Below are positions 35,225 to 42,696 of a stretch of DNA of 64,000 nt, piece after piece. The stretch's first letter is position 1; each line of letters opens with the position of its first letter. Both the position numbers and the translations under genes were made by a program. The DNA comes from Parafrankia sp041008525. Its GTDB lineage: Bacteria > Actinomycetota > Actinomycetes > Frankiales > Frankiaceae. The notes beneath the pieces are model-generated. The model made no database searches and was not told where the DNA came from. It was given only the letters and a program-made list of their open reading frames with translations. The stretch lies in NCBI RefSeq assembly GCF_041008525.1, contig NZ_JBFLUG010000010.1, positions 1 through 64,000 on the forward strand, given 5' to 3'.

Positions 35225-35417
35225 TCGCCATGCCCGCCCCCGACCCCGCGGTCTGCCGCCGGTGCTCCCGCCCGCTCACCGACCCCGATCCCGCGCGCTC
35301 GGCCTCGGCAGCGGATGCGCCACCCACCTACGCCCGGCCGCCCTCGAGGTGCTCGCCGACGCCGCCGCGGCAGCCACCGCCCAGATGCCGCTGGAGTTCG
35401 GCGACGAGGCCGCATGA
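35221..35417 (+). pseudogene. Frameshifted small zinc-binding protein (DUF6011-like)
   Basis: GTG at 35221 with AGGAG eight bases upstream starts MIAMPAPDPAVCRRCSRPLTDPD. The expected continuation, SRALGLGSGCATHLRPAALE to MPLEFGDEAA with stop at 35415-35417, is in the reading frame one base earlier. The typical family has CRRCGRPLTDPxSRxxGxGPxC, so one base appears lost near 35289 (GATCCC where GATTCCC would restore the frame). It could be a real mutation, a sequencing error or programmed slippage. Confidence 0.6.
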
Positions 35418-35490
35418 CCTCGACGGCCAGGCCCCGCGGGCCGCCGGTGGGAGCGCGACCGGACATCGACCAACGACCAAGGAGAAGAAC

Positions 35491-35910
35491 GTGATCGACA
35501 GCCGCGAACTCGCGGAGCAGTACTTCGCCAGGTACGGCCATCCCAGCCTGTGTCACCGTCCCGGGCCGCGCCCGCCTGCGGAGGCGAAGCGGGTCCAGCT
35601 CCGCCGGGGGCAGACCCTGCCCGCCCTCACGAAGAAGATCGTCCGGCCGTCCCGGTGGGGCAACCCGTTCACGGTCGCCGAGTACGGCCAGGCCGGCGCC
35701 GTCGAGCGCCACCGCAACTGGCTGTCGGGTGAGGGCCCCTGGGTGATGCGCACGCCGCACCCGCTGCACCCCGACTGCTACACCGCCACCTACGACCGCG
35801 CACGCGTCCTGTACGAGCTGCGGGAGCTCGGCGGCTACGACCTGGCGTGCGCGTGCGAGCCGGGCGAGCCGTGCCACGGCGACACCCTGCTCTCCCTGCT
35901 CACTGCCTGA
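35491..35910 (+). CDS. DUF4326 domain protein
   Basis: This 139-residue protein matches DUF4326: KIVRPSRWGNPFTV in the middle and ACACEPGEPCHGDTLLSLL at the end. These conserved His/Cys residues are typical of this phage- and plasmid-borne family of unknown activity. GTG at 35491 has AAGGAG six bases upstream. It is flanked downstream by the first of three related intergenic palindromes. Confidence 0.8.
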   Translation: MIDSRELAEQYFARYGHPSLCHRPGPRPPAEAKRVQLRRGQTLPALTKKIVRPSRWGNPFTVAEYGQAGAVERHRNWLSGEGPWVMRTPHPLHPDCYTATYDRARVLYELRELGGYDLACACEPGEPCHGDTLLSLLTA

Positions 35911-35924
35911 CCCACCAACGCGAG

Positions 35925-35952
35925 CGGCGCCGTGGTGGACCCCACGGCGCCG
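35925..35952. repeat. Intergenic palindrome, copy 1
   Basis: CGGCGCCGTGG / CCACGGCGCCG with a 6-nt loop lies between two small genes. Copies 2 (36398-36427) and 3 (37096-37124) have the same arms in the next two gaps. It could act as an RNA processing, transcript-end or protein-binding site. Confidence 0.8.
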
Positions 35953-35987
35953 CGCTCCCGAACTTCAACCAGAACGGAGTGTAGATC

Positions 35988-36389
35988 GTGAACACCACCA
36001 AGGCCGAGAAGGTCGAGGCGCGCCGGATCAAGGCGGAGGAACGCCGGATCAAGGCGGAGGAACGCCGGATCAAGGCGGAGACCATGCGGATCAACGTGGA
36101 GGTGAAGACCCTCCGCGGTGAGCGCAAGGCGTGGCTAACCGGCCGGGTGTTCGTCGCCTTGGGCTGGTGGGGACTGCCCTGGTGCGACGGGCCCGGCGGG
36201 TACGGGCACGACGATTCAGGTTGCGATGGCTGCGCGACGAGGCTCTACGCCCGCGACCGGGCAGACGAGATCGGCACCCGTATCGACGTGCTGCTGTCCC
36301 GGCTGAACCCGCTCGTCGGCGAAGTCGTGCCCGCGGACGTCGGTCCCGTCTGGGCTGTGTCACCGCGGCCCGCCGACGCCCTGTTCTGA
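35988..36389 (+). CDS. Hypothetical protein with RRIKAEE coiled-coil repeats
   Basis: This 133-residue protein begins with three tandem RRIKAEE heptads (residues ~12-32), forming a highly charged helix. A Trp/Gly-rich segment with three Cys (CDGPGGYGHDDSGCDGC) follows. The heptads are encoded by near-identical 21-bp repeats (36021-36080). GTG at 35988 has GGAG eight bases upstream. No family is recognised. Similar actinophage/AICE proteins combine a coiled coil and a small metal site, but that is only a resemblance. Confidence 0.65.
   Translation: MNTTKAEKVEARRIKAEERRIKAEERRIKAETMRINVEVKTLRGERKAWLTGRVFVALGWWGLPWCDGPGGYGHDDSGCDGCATRLYARDRADEIGTRIDVLLSRLNPLVGEVVPADVGPVWAVSPRPADALF
36021..36080. 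repeat. 21-bp tandem repeat (2.9 copies)
   Basis: The unit starts CGCCGGATCAAGGCGGAGGA; copies begin at 36021, 36042 and 36063. It is exactly in frame and encodes RRIKAEE heptads, so changes in copy number would lengthen the coiled coil by whole heptads. Confidence 0.9.
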
Positions 36390-36397
36390 CCCCCGAG

Positions 36398-36427
36398 CGG
36401 CGCCGTGGGTGACCACCCACGGCGCCG
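36398..36427. repeat. Intergenic palindrome, copy 2
   Basis: CGGCGCCGTGGGT, loop GACC, and ACCCACGGCGCCG form a perfect 13-bp stem. It is the longest of the three related palindromes and starts 8 bp after a stop codon. Confidence 0.8.
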
Positions 36428-36460
36428 CCTACCAGCGAACCAGCCAGGAACGAGGATCGC

Positions 36461-37081
36461 ATGCACACGATCGCCAGCGGCGGACTCGGCATCTCCGCCG
36501 ACCGTGTCGCCCACACCTGCACCATTTGCGGCCAGACGACCACCCCCACCCACGTCCACCGCCACGCCGAGACCGCCACTGCCACCGTCGACAGCACGCT
36601 GTGCGCGGACTGCCACCACCGCCACGACCCCCGCCTCGCCGCGGTCGGCGACGCCGTCGAGGCCATCGTCCGGGCGGCCGGCGGTGGCGACGCCTACGAC
36701 GATCGCGTCTACGACACGGTCAGCCTGCTGCTCTCCACGGTCCGCGCCGAGGCCTCCGCCCGGGACGCCGCCCGGTTCTTCCGCGCCACCTTCGGCCGCG
36801 AGCCCCACCGTCCGGCCATCCACCCCGTCGGCACTGTCGACATCAACGACGGTGAGGGCCCGTGGGTCGCCGAAGCCGAGCTTCGGAACGGACACCCGTG
36901 GATCAAGATCGGTGACGGCGGGCATCCGTTTTTCGAGGACACCGCCGACGCGGCACGAGAGCTGGTCCGCCGCCTCACCAATCTGATCGACGCGGCCGAG
37001 GCCGCCGACACCCCGCTCGAGCAGGACGGCACCCGCCGTGGCCGCCTGGCCATCGTCGCCGAGACCGTAACCCGCATCTGA
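36461..37081 (+). CDS. Hypothetical zinc-ribbon protein
   Basis: This 206-residue protein has two Cys pairs near the N-terminus (CTICGQ and CADCHH), suggesting a treble-clef or zinc-ribbon site. A ~150-residue alpha/beta region with no recognised family follows (TVDINDGEGPWVAEAELRNG is its clearest block). ATG at 36461 is preceded by AACGAGGAT. It lies between palindrome copies 2 and 3. Confidence 0.65.
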   Translation: MHTIASGGLGISADRVAHTCTICGQTTTPTHVHRHAETATATVDSTLCADCHHRHDPRLAAVGDAVEAIVRAAGGGDAYDDRVYDTVSLLLSTVRAEASARDAARFFRATFGREPHRPAIHPVGTVDINDGEGPWVAEAELRNGHPWIKIGDGGHPFFEDTADAARELVRRLTNLIDAAEAADTPLEQDGTRRGRLAIVAETVTRI

Positions 37082-37095
37082 CCCGCAACGCGGCG

Positions 37096-37124
37096 CGGCG
37101 CCGTGGATCGGACCCACGGCGCCG
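37096..37124. repeat. Intergenic palindrome, copy 3
   Basis: CGGCGCCGTGG / CCACGGCGCCG with a 7-nt loop, 15 bp after the stop codon and 30 bp before the next start. Its arms are identical to those of copy 1. Confidence 0.8.
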
Positions 37125-37153
37125 CATCCCGAACCTATCCGGAAGGACGCGAC

Positions 37154-37357
37154 ATGCCCGACAGCACGAAGCCGGACGGCACCACCGCGCTGATGTCGGT
37201 GCTGGACCTGATGCTCGGCCACGTCATCCCGGAGTACTGCGAGGACTGCGGTGCCGGTGCGCTCGTCGAGCAGGTCGACGGCGTGTACCTGCTGCGCGTG
37301 GAGCACTACGGCGGCTGCCCGGACTACGCCGCACGCCTGGCCGCGTCCGCCACCTGA
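37154..37357 (+). CDS. Small Cys-containing hypothetical protein
   Basis: This 67-residue protein has ECEDCGAG-like CxxC spacing (YCEDCGAGALVEQVDGVYLLRVEHYGGCPDY) and a third Cys, suggesting a one-zinc mini-ribbon. ATG at 37154 has GGAAGGA six bases upstream, deciding the start against longer frames. No family is recognised. Confidence 0.65.
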   Translation: MPDSTKPDGTTALMSVLDLMLGHVIPEYCEDCGAGALVEQVDGVYLLRVEHYGGCPDYAARLAASAT

Positions 37358-37364
37358 CCGCCCT

Positions 37365-37392
37365 GCCCGCCCCGGTGACGGCTGGGGCGGGC
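37365..37392. repeat. Intergenic hairpin (GCCCGCCCC/GGGGCGGGC)
   Basis: Nine-base perfect arms with a 10-nt loop lie in the gap after the small Cys protein. It occupies the same position relative to the genes as the three CGGCGCCGTGG palindromes but has a different sequence. Confidence 0.6.
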
Positions 37393-37420
37393 CCCACCCC
37401 GAACCCCCAAGGAGGACACC

Positions 37421-38146
37421 GTGCCCATCACCACCGTCACCACCGACGACGTCACCACCGCCGAGGCCGCGGTCAACGCAGCCAAGGCTGATGTCGACGC
37501 TCTCGCAGCCCAAGCTGCCACCGCCTACGCCGCCGGCGCCCCGGTCGACCCCACTGTCGAACGGGCCCCCATCCACACCCGCAACCGCTTCCAGACCGCA
37601 CAGCACGACCTCGACCAGGCCCGCGCCGGACACCGCCAGTGGATGGACGACCGGGCCGGCCGGCCTGGCCGTGAGAAGAACGCCGCCGCACCAATCGCCG
37701 CCGCAGGCAAGGACATCGACACTGCCGGCCGGGCGGTTACCGAGGCCCTCACCGCCGCGCAACACGCCCTCGTCGCCCTCCTCGACGCCGGCCGCAGCTA
37801 CGACGAGGCCATCCGCTCCGCCGCATCCCTCCTCGACACCCACGGGCTGCACCTCGACAACGACGAAGAGCACGCCACAGGAACGGGACACAGGCTTGTC
37901 GGTGGGCCCGTGGTCCGCATCGCCGGCGCCGACCACATCGCCCCCGACCCGGCCGTGCTCGTCCAGTGGACGGTGTCCCGGGTCGCCGGCACCCGGCTCG
38001 GGCACGGCCACCCCCTACACAAGCCGGTCGGCCCGCACCGCGACCTGGAGACCCGCTCCGCCCGCCTGGTCGACGGCGTACCGCCGGTGCCCGTGCAGAA
38101 CACGCGCGGCGTCCAGGACACCAAGACCAGCCCTCACCGCAAGTAG
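37421..38146 (+). CDS. Hypothetical Ala-rich helical protein
   Basis: The 241-residue protein has an N-terminal ~140 residues that are strongly helical and Ala/Asp-rich (EAAVNAAKADVDALAAQAATA; FQTAQHDLDQARAGHRQW). An extended C-terminal part is rich in His, Pro and Arg. GTG at 37421 has AAGGAGG five bases upstream. No family is recognised. Confidence 0.65.
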   Translation: MPITTVTTDDVTTAEAAVNAAKADVDALAAQAATAYAAGAPVDPTVERAPIHTRNRFQTAQHDLDQARAGHRQWMDDRAGRPGREKNAAAPIAAAGKDIDTAGRAVTEALTAAQHALVALLDAGRSYDEAIRSAASLLDTHGLHLDNDEEHATGTGHRLVGGPVVRIAGADHIAPDPAVLVQWTVSRVAGTRLGHGHPLHKPVGPHRDLETRSARLVDGVPPVPVQNTRGVQDTKTSPHRK

Positions 38147-38154
38147 CCGCCCCC

Positions 38155-38187
38155 GTCCCGGCCGGCTCCACCCGGACCGGCCGGGAC
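38155..38187. repeat. Intergenic hairpin (GTCCCGGCCGG/CCGGCCGGGAC)
   Basis: An 11-bp perfect inverted repeat with an 11-nt loop lies 8 bp after a stop codon and 32 bp before the DUF5131 gene. It continues the pattern of a strong stem-loop in each gap of this operon. Confidence 0.65.
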
Positions 38188-38218
38188 GCCCACACGACCA
38201 CATCGAGGAACCATCCAC

Positions 38219-39043
38219 ATGATCACCTACGTCACGACCGGACCAACCTGCTACGACTGGCAACCCGTCCTCGGCTGCGACCGCATCTCACCCGGCTGCG
38301 ACCACTGCGTCGACATGGCCGACGCCGCCAACCTCAAAGCCGCCGGCCACGAACTGTTCCAACACGACGGCCACCCCGTCACCTCCGGACCCGGCTTCGG
38401 TATGACCCTGCACACCCACCTCCTCACCCTGCCCCTCACCTACGAAGAACCCACCAACTTCTTCCTCGGCGTCGGCATGGACCTGTTCCACGCGCGGATC
38501 CCGTTCCCCTACCTGAAGGGGATCTTCGAAGTGATCGCGGCATGCCCCCGGCACACGTTCCATTTCTGCACCCGCCGCTCTCTACGCATGGCCCGACTCG
38601 CCCCGAAACTGCCCTGGCCCGACAACCTGTGGACCGGGGTATCCGTCGAGAACGCCGACTACCTCAACCGCCTCGACCACCTCCGCCAGGTCCCCGCCGC
38701 GATCCGCTGGCTCGCCGCAGAACCCCTCATCGGCCCCCTCGACGGCCTCAACCTCGACGGCATCGACACGGTTTCGGTCCTCGGCGAGTTCGGCGAAGGA
38801 CACCGGCCCATCGAACAGGCCTGGGTCCGCGACATCCGAGACGCCTGCATCGCCCGGCGCGTGCCGTTCTACCTCAAAGGTTGGGGTGGCCCAGTCAACA
38901 ATCCGATCGCCCTGCTCGACGGCCGGCTCTGGCGACAGCTACCCCGACACCCGGCCCGCCCCGGCCGGCTCCTCCCCGACACGCTCGGCCGCGAACTGTG
39001 GACCGGCGAGCCCGCTCCCACGGCCACCCAGAAAGCCGGGTGA
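38219..39043 (+). CDS. Phage Gp37/Gp68-like DUF5131 protein
   Basis: This 274-residue protein opens with YDWQPVLGCDRISPGCDHC. This Cys-rich signature (C-x6-C-x2-C) of the Gp37/Gp68 (DUF5131) family is distantly radical-SAM-like. Later blocks (FHFCTRRSLRMA, LWTGVSVENADYLNRLDHLR, IRWLAAEPLIGPL) also match. The family is common on phages and mobile elements, with no settled substrate. The ATG start follows GAGGAACCATCCAC. Its stop overlaps the following GTG. Confidence 0.82.
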   Translation: MITYVTTGPTCYDWQPVLGCDRISPGCDHCVDMADAANLKAAGHELFQHDGHPVTSGPGFGMTLHTHLLTLPLTYEEPTNFFLGVGMDLFHARIPFPYLKGIFEVIAACPRHTFHFCTRRSLRMARLAPKLPWPDNLWTGVSVENADYLNRLDHLRQVPAAIRWLAAEPLIGPLDGLNLDGIDTVSVLGEFGEGHRPIEQAWVRDIRDACIARRVPFYLKGWGGPVNNPIALLDGRLWRQLPRHPARPGRLLPDTLGRELWTGEPAPTATQKAG

Positions 39044-39456
39044 CCCACGTGACCGCGCTGGTTCCTCTCCGCACCCCTCCACAGCCCGTCGCCGTACCTG
39101 GCACCGACAGCAGGCAGACAGCCGGATGCACCAGACTCTGGCCTCCGGACCCGGCAGTGACCCCCCGCACCGCCGCCGCCTGGGCCGCCATAGCCGCCGT
39201 ACTCGCCGACGGGCACGCACACCGCTGGGACCAGGTCGAACTCGCCGCGCGGCTCGCCGGCGGCGGACTGAAAGCCTCCTCGGCGCGGCGGATCCTGTCC
39301 GACGCGAGCCGCGCCGGGGCACTCACCTGGTGGGGCGGCACCCACACCCGCGACCGGTGGGTCCAAGCCGGGAACTGGCCCGACCAGCACGCCCGACGCG
39401 GCAGACCCGCACCGCACATCGTCGAGGGCGTCGTGGTCGCACGCCGCGACGCATGA
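39040..39456 (+). CDS. Hypothetical winged-helix-like protein
   Basis: This 138-residue protein has a helical central part (VTPRTAAAWAAIAAVLADG; VELAARLAGGGLKASSARRIL) suggestive of a winged helix, as used for small mobile-element regulators. GTG overlaps the DUF5131 stop as GTGA; a second GTG three codons later is possible. No family is assigned. Confidence 0.6.
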   Translation: MTHVTALVPLRTPPQPVAVPGTDSRQTAGCTRLWPPDPAVTPRTAAAWAAIAAVLADGHAHRWDQVELAARLAGGGLKASSARRILSDASRAGALTWWGGTHTRDRWVQAGNWPDQHARRGRPAPHIVEGVVVARRDA

Positions 39457-39520
39457 CCAGCCCGCCGCATCAACCCGCTTGCGTTACCGGCACCCCGTAG
39501 AAGGTGAAACACCCGCGATC

Positions 39521-40075
39521 ATGAACGGCACCATGATCTCCGCACGGCGCCGAGCCGGGCCCGTCCCGTACCTGCTCCGCCAGACCCCACCCCACGTGAA
39601 ACTCGACGAGGGCCTGGCCGTGCTCCGCCTCGTCGCCGCAGGCTCATCGATCCGCGACGCGGCCGGCACGCTCGGCCTGTCCGTGACCACCGCCTGGCGC
39701 CGGTACTGGTGGGTGTTCGACTGGACCTTGCCGGACAGCGAGGGTCTGCCGCGCGGCCCGTTCCCCCCGCAGCGCGGAACCCGGGCGTGCCCGTCCGGCC
39801 GGCCGTACCTGCCGACATGGCCGATCGACAACCCGGCGGTCCGCCGGCCCATCCGCCGCATCCACGGCAACATCCCGGTCTGCGCGCGGGACGTCCTGAT
39901 CACCACCGGGGCGATCGGGCGGCGGCTCGGTGTGAGCCGGGAGCGCGCCCGGCAGCTCTCCCACCAGCCCGGTTTCCCCACCCCCGAAGCGCGGGAGGGC
40001 CGCACCCGCTACTGGGCAGTGTGCGACGTCGAGGCGTGGATCTCCCAGCATCGGCCGCACCTGGCCGACGACTGA
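39521..40075 (+). CDS. Hypothetical protein with two HTH motifs
   Basis: This 184-residue protein carries an N-terminal HTH (LDEGLAVLRLVAAGSSIRDAAGTLGLSVTTAWRRYWW) and a C-terminal AlpA-like wing (TTGAIGRRLGVSRERARQLSHQPGFPTPEA...TRYWAVCDVEAWI). This suggests a DNA-binding regulator of the element. The start is uncertain between ATG 39521 and ATG 39533; neither has a good ribosome binding site. Confidence 0.65.
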   Translation: MNGTMISARRRAGPVPYLLRQTPPHVKLDEGLAVLRLVAAGSSIRDAAGTLGLSVTTAWRRYWWVFDWTLPDSEGLPRGPFPPQRGTRACPSGRPYLPTWPIDNPAVRRPIRRIHGNIPVCARDVLITTGAIGRRLGVSRERARQLSHQPGFPTPEAREGRTRYWAVCDVEAWISQHRPHLADD

Positions 40076-40194
40076 CCCACGGGCGAACCTGGACTGTGCG
40101 GGCGGTCGGGCCCTCGACGCGCGTGCGCGCCCGAGACCTATGGAACCGTTCCCATCGATCCCACCGATGTGGTGGCGGAAAGAGGGCATGTCGG

Positions 40195-40740
40195 ATGCCG
40201 AGAGTGAGATGGGCGGTGCCGTGTAGGGCGCGGCGCACGGACGGCTCACCGTGCCGGGCGTATGCGATCCGCGGCGGCCGGGTCTGCCGCACGCACGGCG
40301 GCGCGTCCCCGAACGCCCGGCAGGTTGCGAACACGCGGATGATCCTCGACGACTTCCACCGGGCGTTCGACCGGGAGACGAAGACGCTCGGCGAGCGTAG
40401 AACCGCATGGCGGGTGAGTCGGATCGTCGAGGCGGCCCTGCGGCTGGAGATGGACCCGGTCGAGGTCGCCCGCGTGCCTGGCCTCGTCGGCTTCGCCGAG
40501 GGTTGGGGCGAGTACTCGCCGCCGCCGGAGCCGGAACGACGGGACGACCACCAGTTCCGTGTACACCGGCCCGGCTACGCGATGGCGGAGGCGTTCCCGG
40601 GGGTGGTGATGCGGGCACCGGCGCGCGGCCAGCATGAGCCGTACTGCGCCGGGTGGCCCCGTCCGGGTGGCCGGATGTGTATCGAGGAGCTCCGGGTGGT
40701 GCTCGACGACCTGGGCCGTCAGTACGGCCGGGTCCGCTGA
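40195..40740 (+). CDS. HGG-motif zinc-finger protein of mobile elements
   Basis: The 181-residue protein starts with a Cys cluster (CRARRTDGSPCRAYAIRGGRVC then RTHGGASPNARQ). This is the HGG-type finger seen in small actinophage and element proteins encoded next to terminase small subunits. A helical middle and a C-terminal ~50 residues rich in Gly/Pro follow. AGAGGG lies eight bases before the ATG. The function is unknown. Confidence 0.65.
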   Translation: MPRVRWAVPCRARRTDGSPCRAYAIRGGRVCRTHGGASPNARQVANTRMILDDFHRAFDRETKTLGERRTAWRVSRIVEAALRLEMDPVEVARVPGLVGFAEGWGEYSPPPEPERRDDHQFRVHRPGYAMAEAFPGVVMRAPARGQHEPYCAGWPRPGGRMCIEELRVVLDDLGRQYGRVR

Positions 40741-40826
40741 CCGTGCCCACCGCGTCACCGGCCCACCGCCGGCCTCGAGCCCGAACCCGGCCATCCTGGC
40801 GGCCCCCCCACCTCAACGTAATATTA

Positions 40827-40914
40827 TTGACACGTAGAGTAGTCATAAGTCTTGGGTTCCGGCCGGAAGCCCGGCGGACACAGCTCTGCGTTGCGCGCGC
40901 CATGCTTGGCGCGC
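40827..40914. promoter_or_regulatory. AT-rich promoter-like patch and hairpin
   Basis: A short low-GC run (AATATTATTGACACGTAGAG at about 40820-40840) contains TTGACA at 40827. It is followed by a perfect GCGCGCCA-TGCT-TGGCGCGC hairpin (40895-40914) ending 25 bp before the next gene. This looks like a promoter plus leader stem for the terminase-like gene; the -10 box cannot be fixed with certainty. Confidence 0.5.
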
Positions 40915-40939
40915 GGTCCGTGATCAGAAAGAGGTGGTA

Positions 40940-41617
40940 ATGAGCGGTCCCCGTGCGCCGCGTGACCTCGACGGCCACGGGCGGAGCCTGTGGGTGCGGA
41001 TCACCAGCTGGCTCGACGAGCGGAATCTGATCCTCGACCCGCACGAGGAGCTGTTGGTGGTCGAGATGTGCCGGACGGCGGATCGTCTTGCGGCGCTGCG
41101 CCGCACCCTGGCCGTCGTCAGGTCACCGACCAACCCGGACTGGACCCGTCTCGCCAGCGAGGAGCGACAGCAGCGCCTGGCCTACGGCCTCCTAGTGTCC
41201 GCGCTGGGATTGCCGTCCGGTGCCGTCGACGATGTCCCGCCGGCTGTGGCCGGCGCGGGGAGGGCTGTCGAGAGGGCACCGCGGTCACGTCGGGAGCAGA
41301 AGGCCGCGGCGACCAGGCGGGCTGACGCCGACCGGTGGGGGATGGTCCTGCTGTGGCGTAGACCGGACGTTGACGAGCTGTTCGTCCGACTGCGGCGGCG
41401 TGTGGGCGAGCTGCGTGTCACCCGCTTCGCCGCCTTGCCGGTCAACGAGCCTGCTGTACCCGACCCGGCTGCGGTCGCCCGGGGGCGGCGGATGGGCGAG
41501 CTGGTCACGCAGCTGCGCCAACTCGGCCCCCTGCCGCCGCAGGCGGAGCTTGTCGAGCACCGGCGGCCGCGAACGCGACCGGATGATCCGGCTGGTGCTA
41601 TGCCTGCCGCGGAGTGA
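40940..41617 (+). CDS. Terminase-small-subunit-like protein
   Basis: The first ~100 of 225 residues (DLDGHGRSLWVRITSWLDERN, LDPHEELLVVEMCRTADRLAALRR, ASEERQQRLAYGLLVSALGLP) closely resemble the small terminase subunit of actinophages. The remaining half is Arg-rich with no match. No large terminase, portal or capsid gene is nearby, so packaging is unlikely. It may have been recruited as a DNA-binding protein. GAGGTG lies just upstream of the ATG. Confidence 0.65.
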   Translation: MSGPRAPRDLDGHGRSLWVRITSWLDERNLILDPHEELLVVEMCRTADRLAALRRTLAVVRSPTNPDWTRLASEERQQRLAYGLLVSALGLPSGAVDDVPPAVAGAGRAVERAPRSRREQKAAATRRADADRWGMVLLWRRPDVDELFVRLRRRVGELRVTRFAALPVNEPAVPDPAAVARGRRMGELVTQLRQLGPLPPQAELVEHRRPRTRPDDPAGAMPAAE

Positions 41618-41636
41618 CGGCCGACCGGAGTGGGTC

Positions 41637-41816
41637 GTGACACAGGTACCGACCGGCGTTCCCTGCTGGGCTCGGCACCGGTGCACGGACCGGAGGACGA
41701 TCACACCCTGGTGTGGCGCGGCGAGATACCGCCGGCTTGATCTCCCCGTATGCCCGGGCGGGACCACCGACCCGCCGGCCGCCACCGGCGGGCCGTGGCC
41801 GTTCCGGGGGCTGTAG
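41637..41816 (+). CDS. Possible small Cys-rich protein
   Basis: A 59-codon frame starts at a GTG with GGAG six bases upstream. It encodes CWARHRCTDRRTITPWCGAA and later LPVCPGG, four Cys in 30 residues. This arrangement could bind zinc. It lies 19 bp after the terminase-like gene and stops at 41816. The call rests only on the ribosome binding site and Cys spacing. Confidence 0.4.
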   Translation: MTQVPTGVPCWARHRCTDRRTITPWCGAARYRRLDLPVCPGGTTDPPAATGGPWPFRGL

Positions 41817-41883
41817 GCGAGCTGCTCAGAGCTACGGAGAGCGCCGATCCTGGCCGGCTGGCGTGATGGGTTGGGTGGCCCGG

Positions 41884-41948
41884 CGCGCGCGGGCCGGACC
41901 CTTCCCGCCTGCAACGCCAGCGGCCCGCCTCCACACCGGAGACGGGCC
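41884..41948. repeat. 65-bp hairpin repeat, copy 1
   Basis: The sequence starts CGCGCGCGGGCCGGACCCTT and ends with CGGCCCG paired to CGGGCCG, which folds as a stem with an outer GCAAC/GTTGC pair. A second copy with a single-base insertion, a single-base deletion and few substitutions is at 43091-43155. It lies upstream of a small plus-strand gene. Confidence 0.8.
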
Positions 41949-41983
41949 GTTGCCACGCCCGAACTCCGCACTACCCTGACCCG

Positions 41984-42193
41984 ATGATCACTCGAAGGCT
42001 GCCAGATGGGCGTATCCAGACGATGCGCCGCGCCGAGGACCCCAACTCCAGGATGATCGGCGACGGTGTGCTGATCGTCGGCCCCGACGATCCGGAGTAC
42101 GCCAGGCTCGACGCCTTCCTGCGTGAACGCGAAGCCGAGGATGCTGCGTACGAAGCCGGGAACACCGCATGGGCGGCCAAGAACACCCGGTAG
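41984..42193 (+). CDS. Small hypothetical protein
   Basis: This 69-residue acidic protein (GDGVLIVGPDDPEYARLDAFLREREAEDAAYEAGN) is probably alpha-helical in its second half. No ribosome binding site is present; TACCCT just upstream suggests a leaderless start at the ATG. No family is recognised. Confidence 0.55.
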   Translation: MITRRLPDGRIQTMRRAEDPNSRMIGDGVLIVGPDDPEYARLDAFLREREAEDAAYEAGNTAWAAKNTR

Positions 42194-42250
42194 GGCCACT
42201 CGCCTCCCAAGGAGCGGGCCGCTCGTACGTCACGTGACGATCGCCAGCGC

Positions 42251-42448
42251 CTACCGCGGCAGGGTGAACGGCAACACCAGCACCCCCGTCAGCCTCTCCC
42301 GCGCCGCCCATGCCTGCGCCGCGGCCTCCGACCCGAACCAGCCCACCAGCCGCACCGGCCGGGCCCGCCAGTCCGTCACCACCAGCCCGTACATCGTCGG
42401 TGGTGTGTGCAGCCGCATCCCCGCGGTGGCCCGGTCCTCGACGCTCAC
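42251..42448 (-). CDS. Small hypothetical protein
   Basis: This 65-residue protein (TMYGLVVTDWRARPVRLVGWFGSEAAAQAWAARERL) has a compact beta-alpha pattern. Its GTG overlaps the upstream stop as GTGA, which supports both genes. No family is recognised. Confidence 0.55.
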   Translation of the reverse strand: MSVEDRATAGMRLHTPPTMYGLVVTDWRARPVRLVGWFGSEAAAQAWAARERLTGVLVLPFTLPR

Positions 42449-42696
42449 GCCGGCCGGCTGAACGTCAGCAGGAGCCGCCCACCCTCGACGACGGCATCGG
42501 TGAGGACCGCGGCGATCGGGGTGTACACGGCGATCCGGTCCACGAGCCGGCCGGCGGAGACGCCGAGATCGGCCGCCAGGCGGACGCTGCCGTCCGTGTA
42601 GCTCTGCCGGATGGTGAACCCGGGCTCCGTGGCCGGCGGTGCGGGTGGGGCCGGCGTGGGCGACAGGTCGTCTGCTTCGGGGCAGGATGGGGTCAC
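42445..42696 (-). CDS. Small hypothetical protein
   Basis: This 83-residue protein has a Pro-rich start followed by SYTDGSVRLAADLGVSAGRLVDRIAVYTPIAAVLTDAVV, a probable alpha/beta unit. GTG at 42696 has AGAGGA seven bases upstream, preferred over an ATG 39 nt earlier. It forms a two-gene unit with the next small gene. Confidence 0.55.
   Translation of the reverse strand: MTPSCPEADDLSPTPAPPAPPATEPGFTIRQSYTDGSVRLAADLGVSAGRLVDRIAVYTPIAAVLTDAVVEGGRLLLTFSRPA

Noticed and set aside
37966..39039. Upstream extension of the 39040-39456 gene through the DUF5131 gene
   Set aside because: The frame is open, but the overlapping DUF5131 gene has clear family motifs and its own start.
40827..40860. Exact sigma-70 promoter with TTGACA
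   Set aside because: A -35-like box is present, but no -10 box at 16-18 bp spacing is convincing, so only a promoter-like region was reported.
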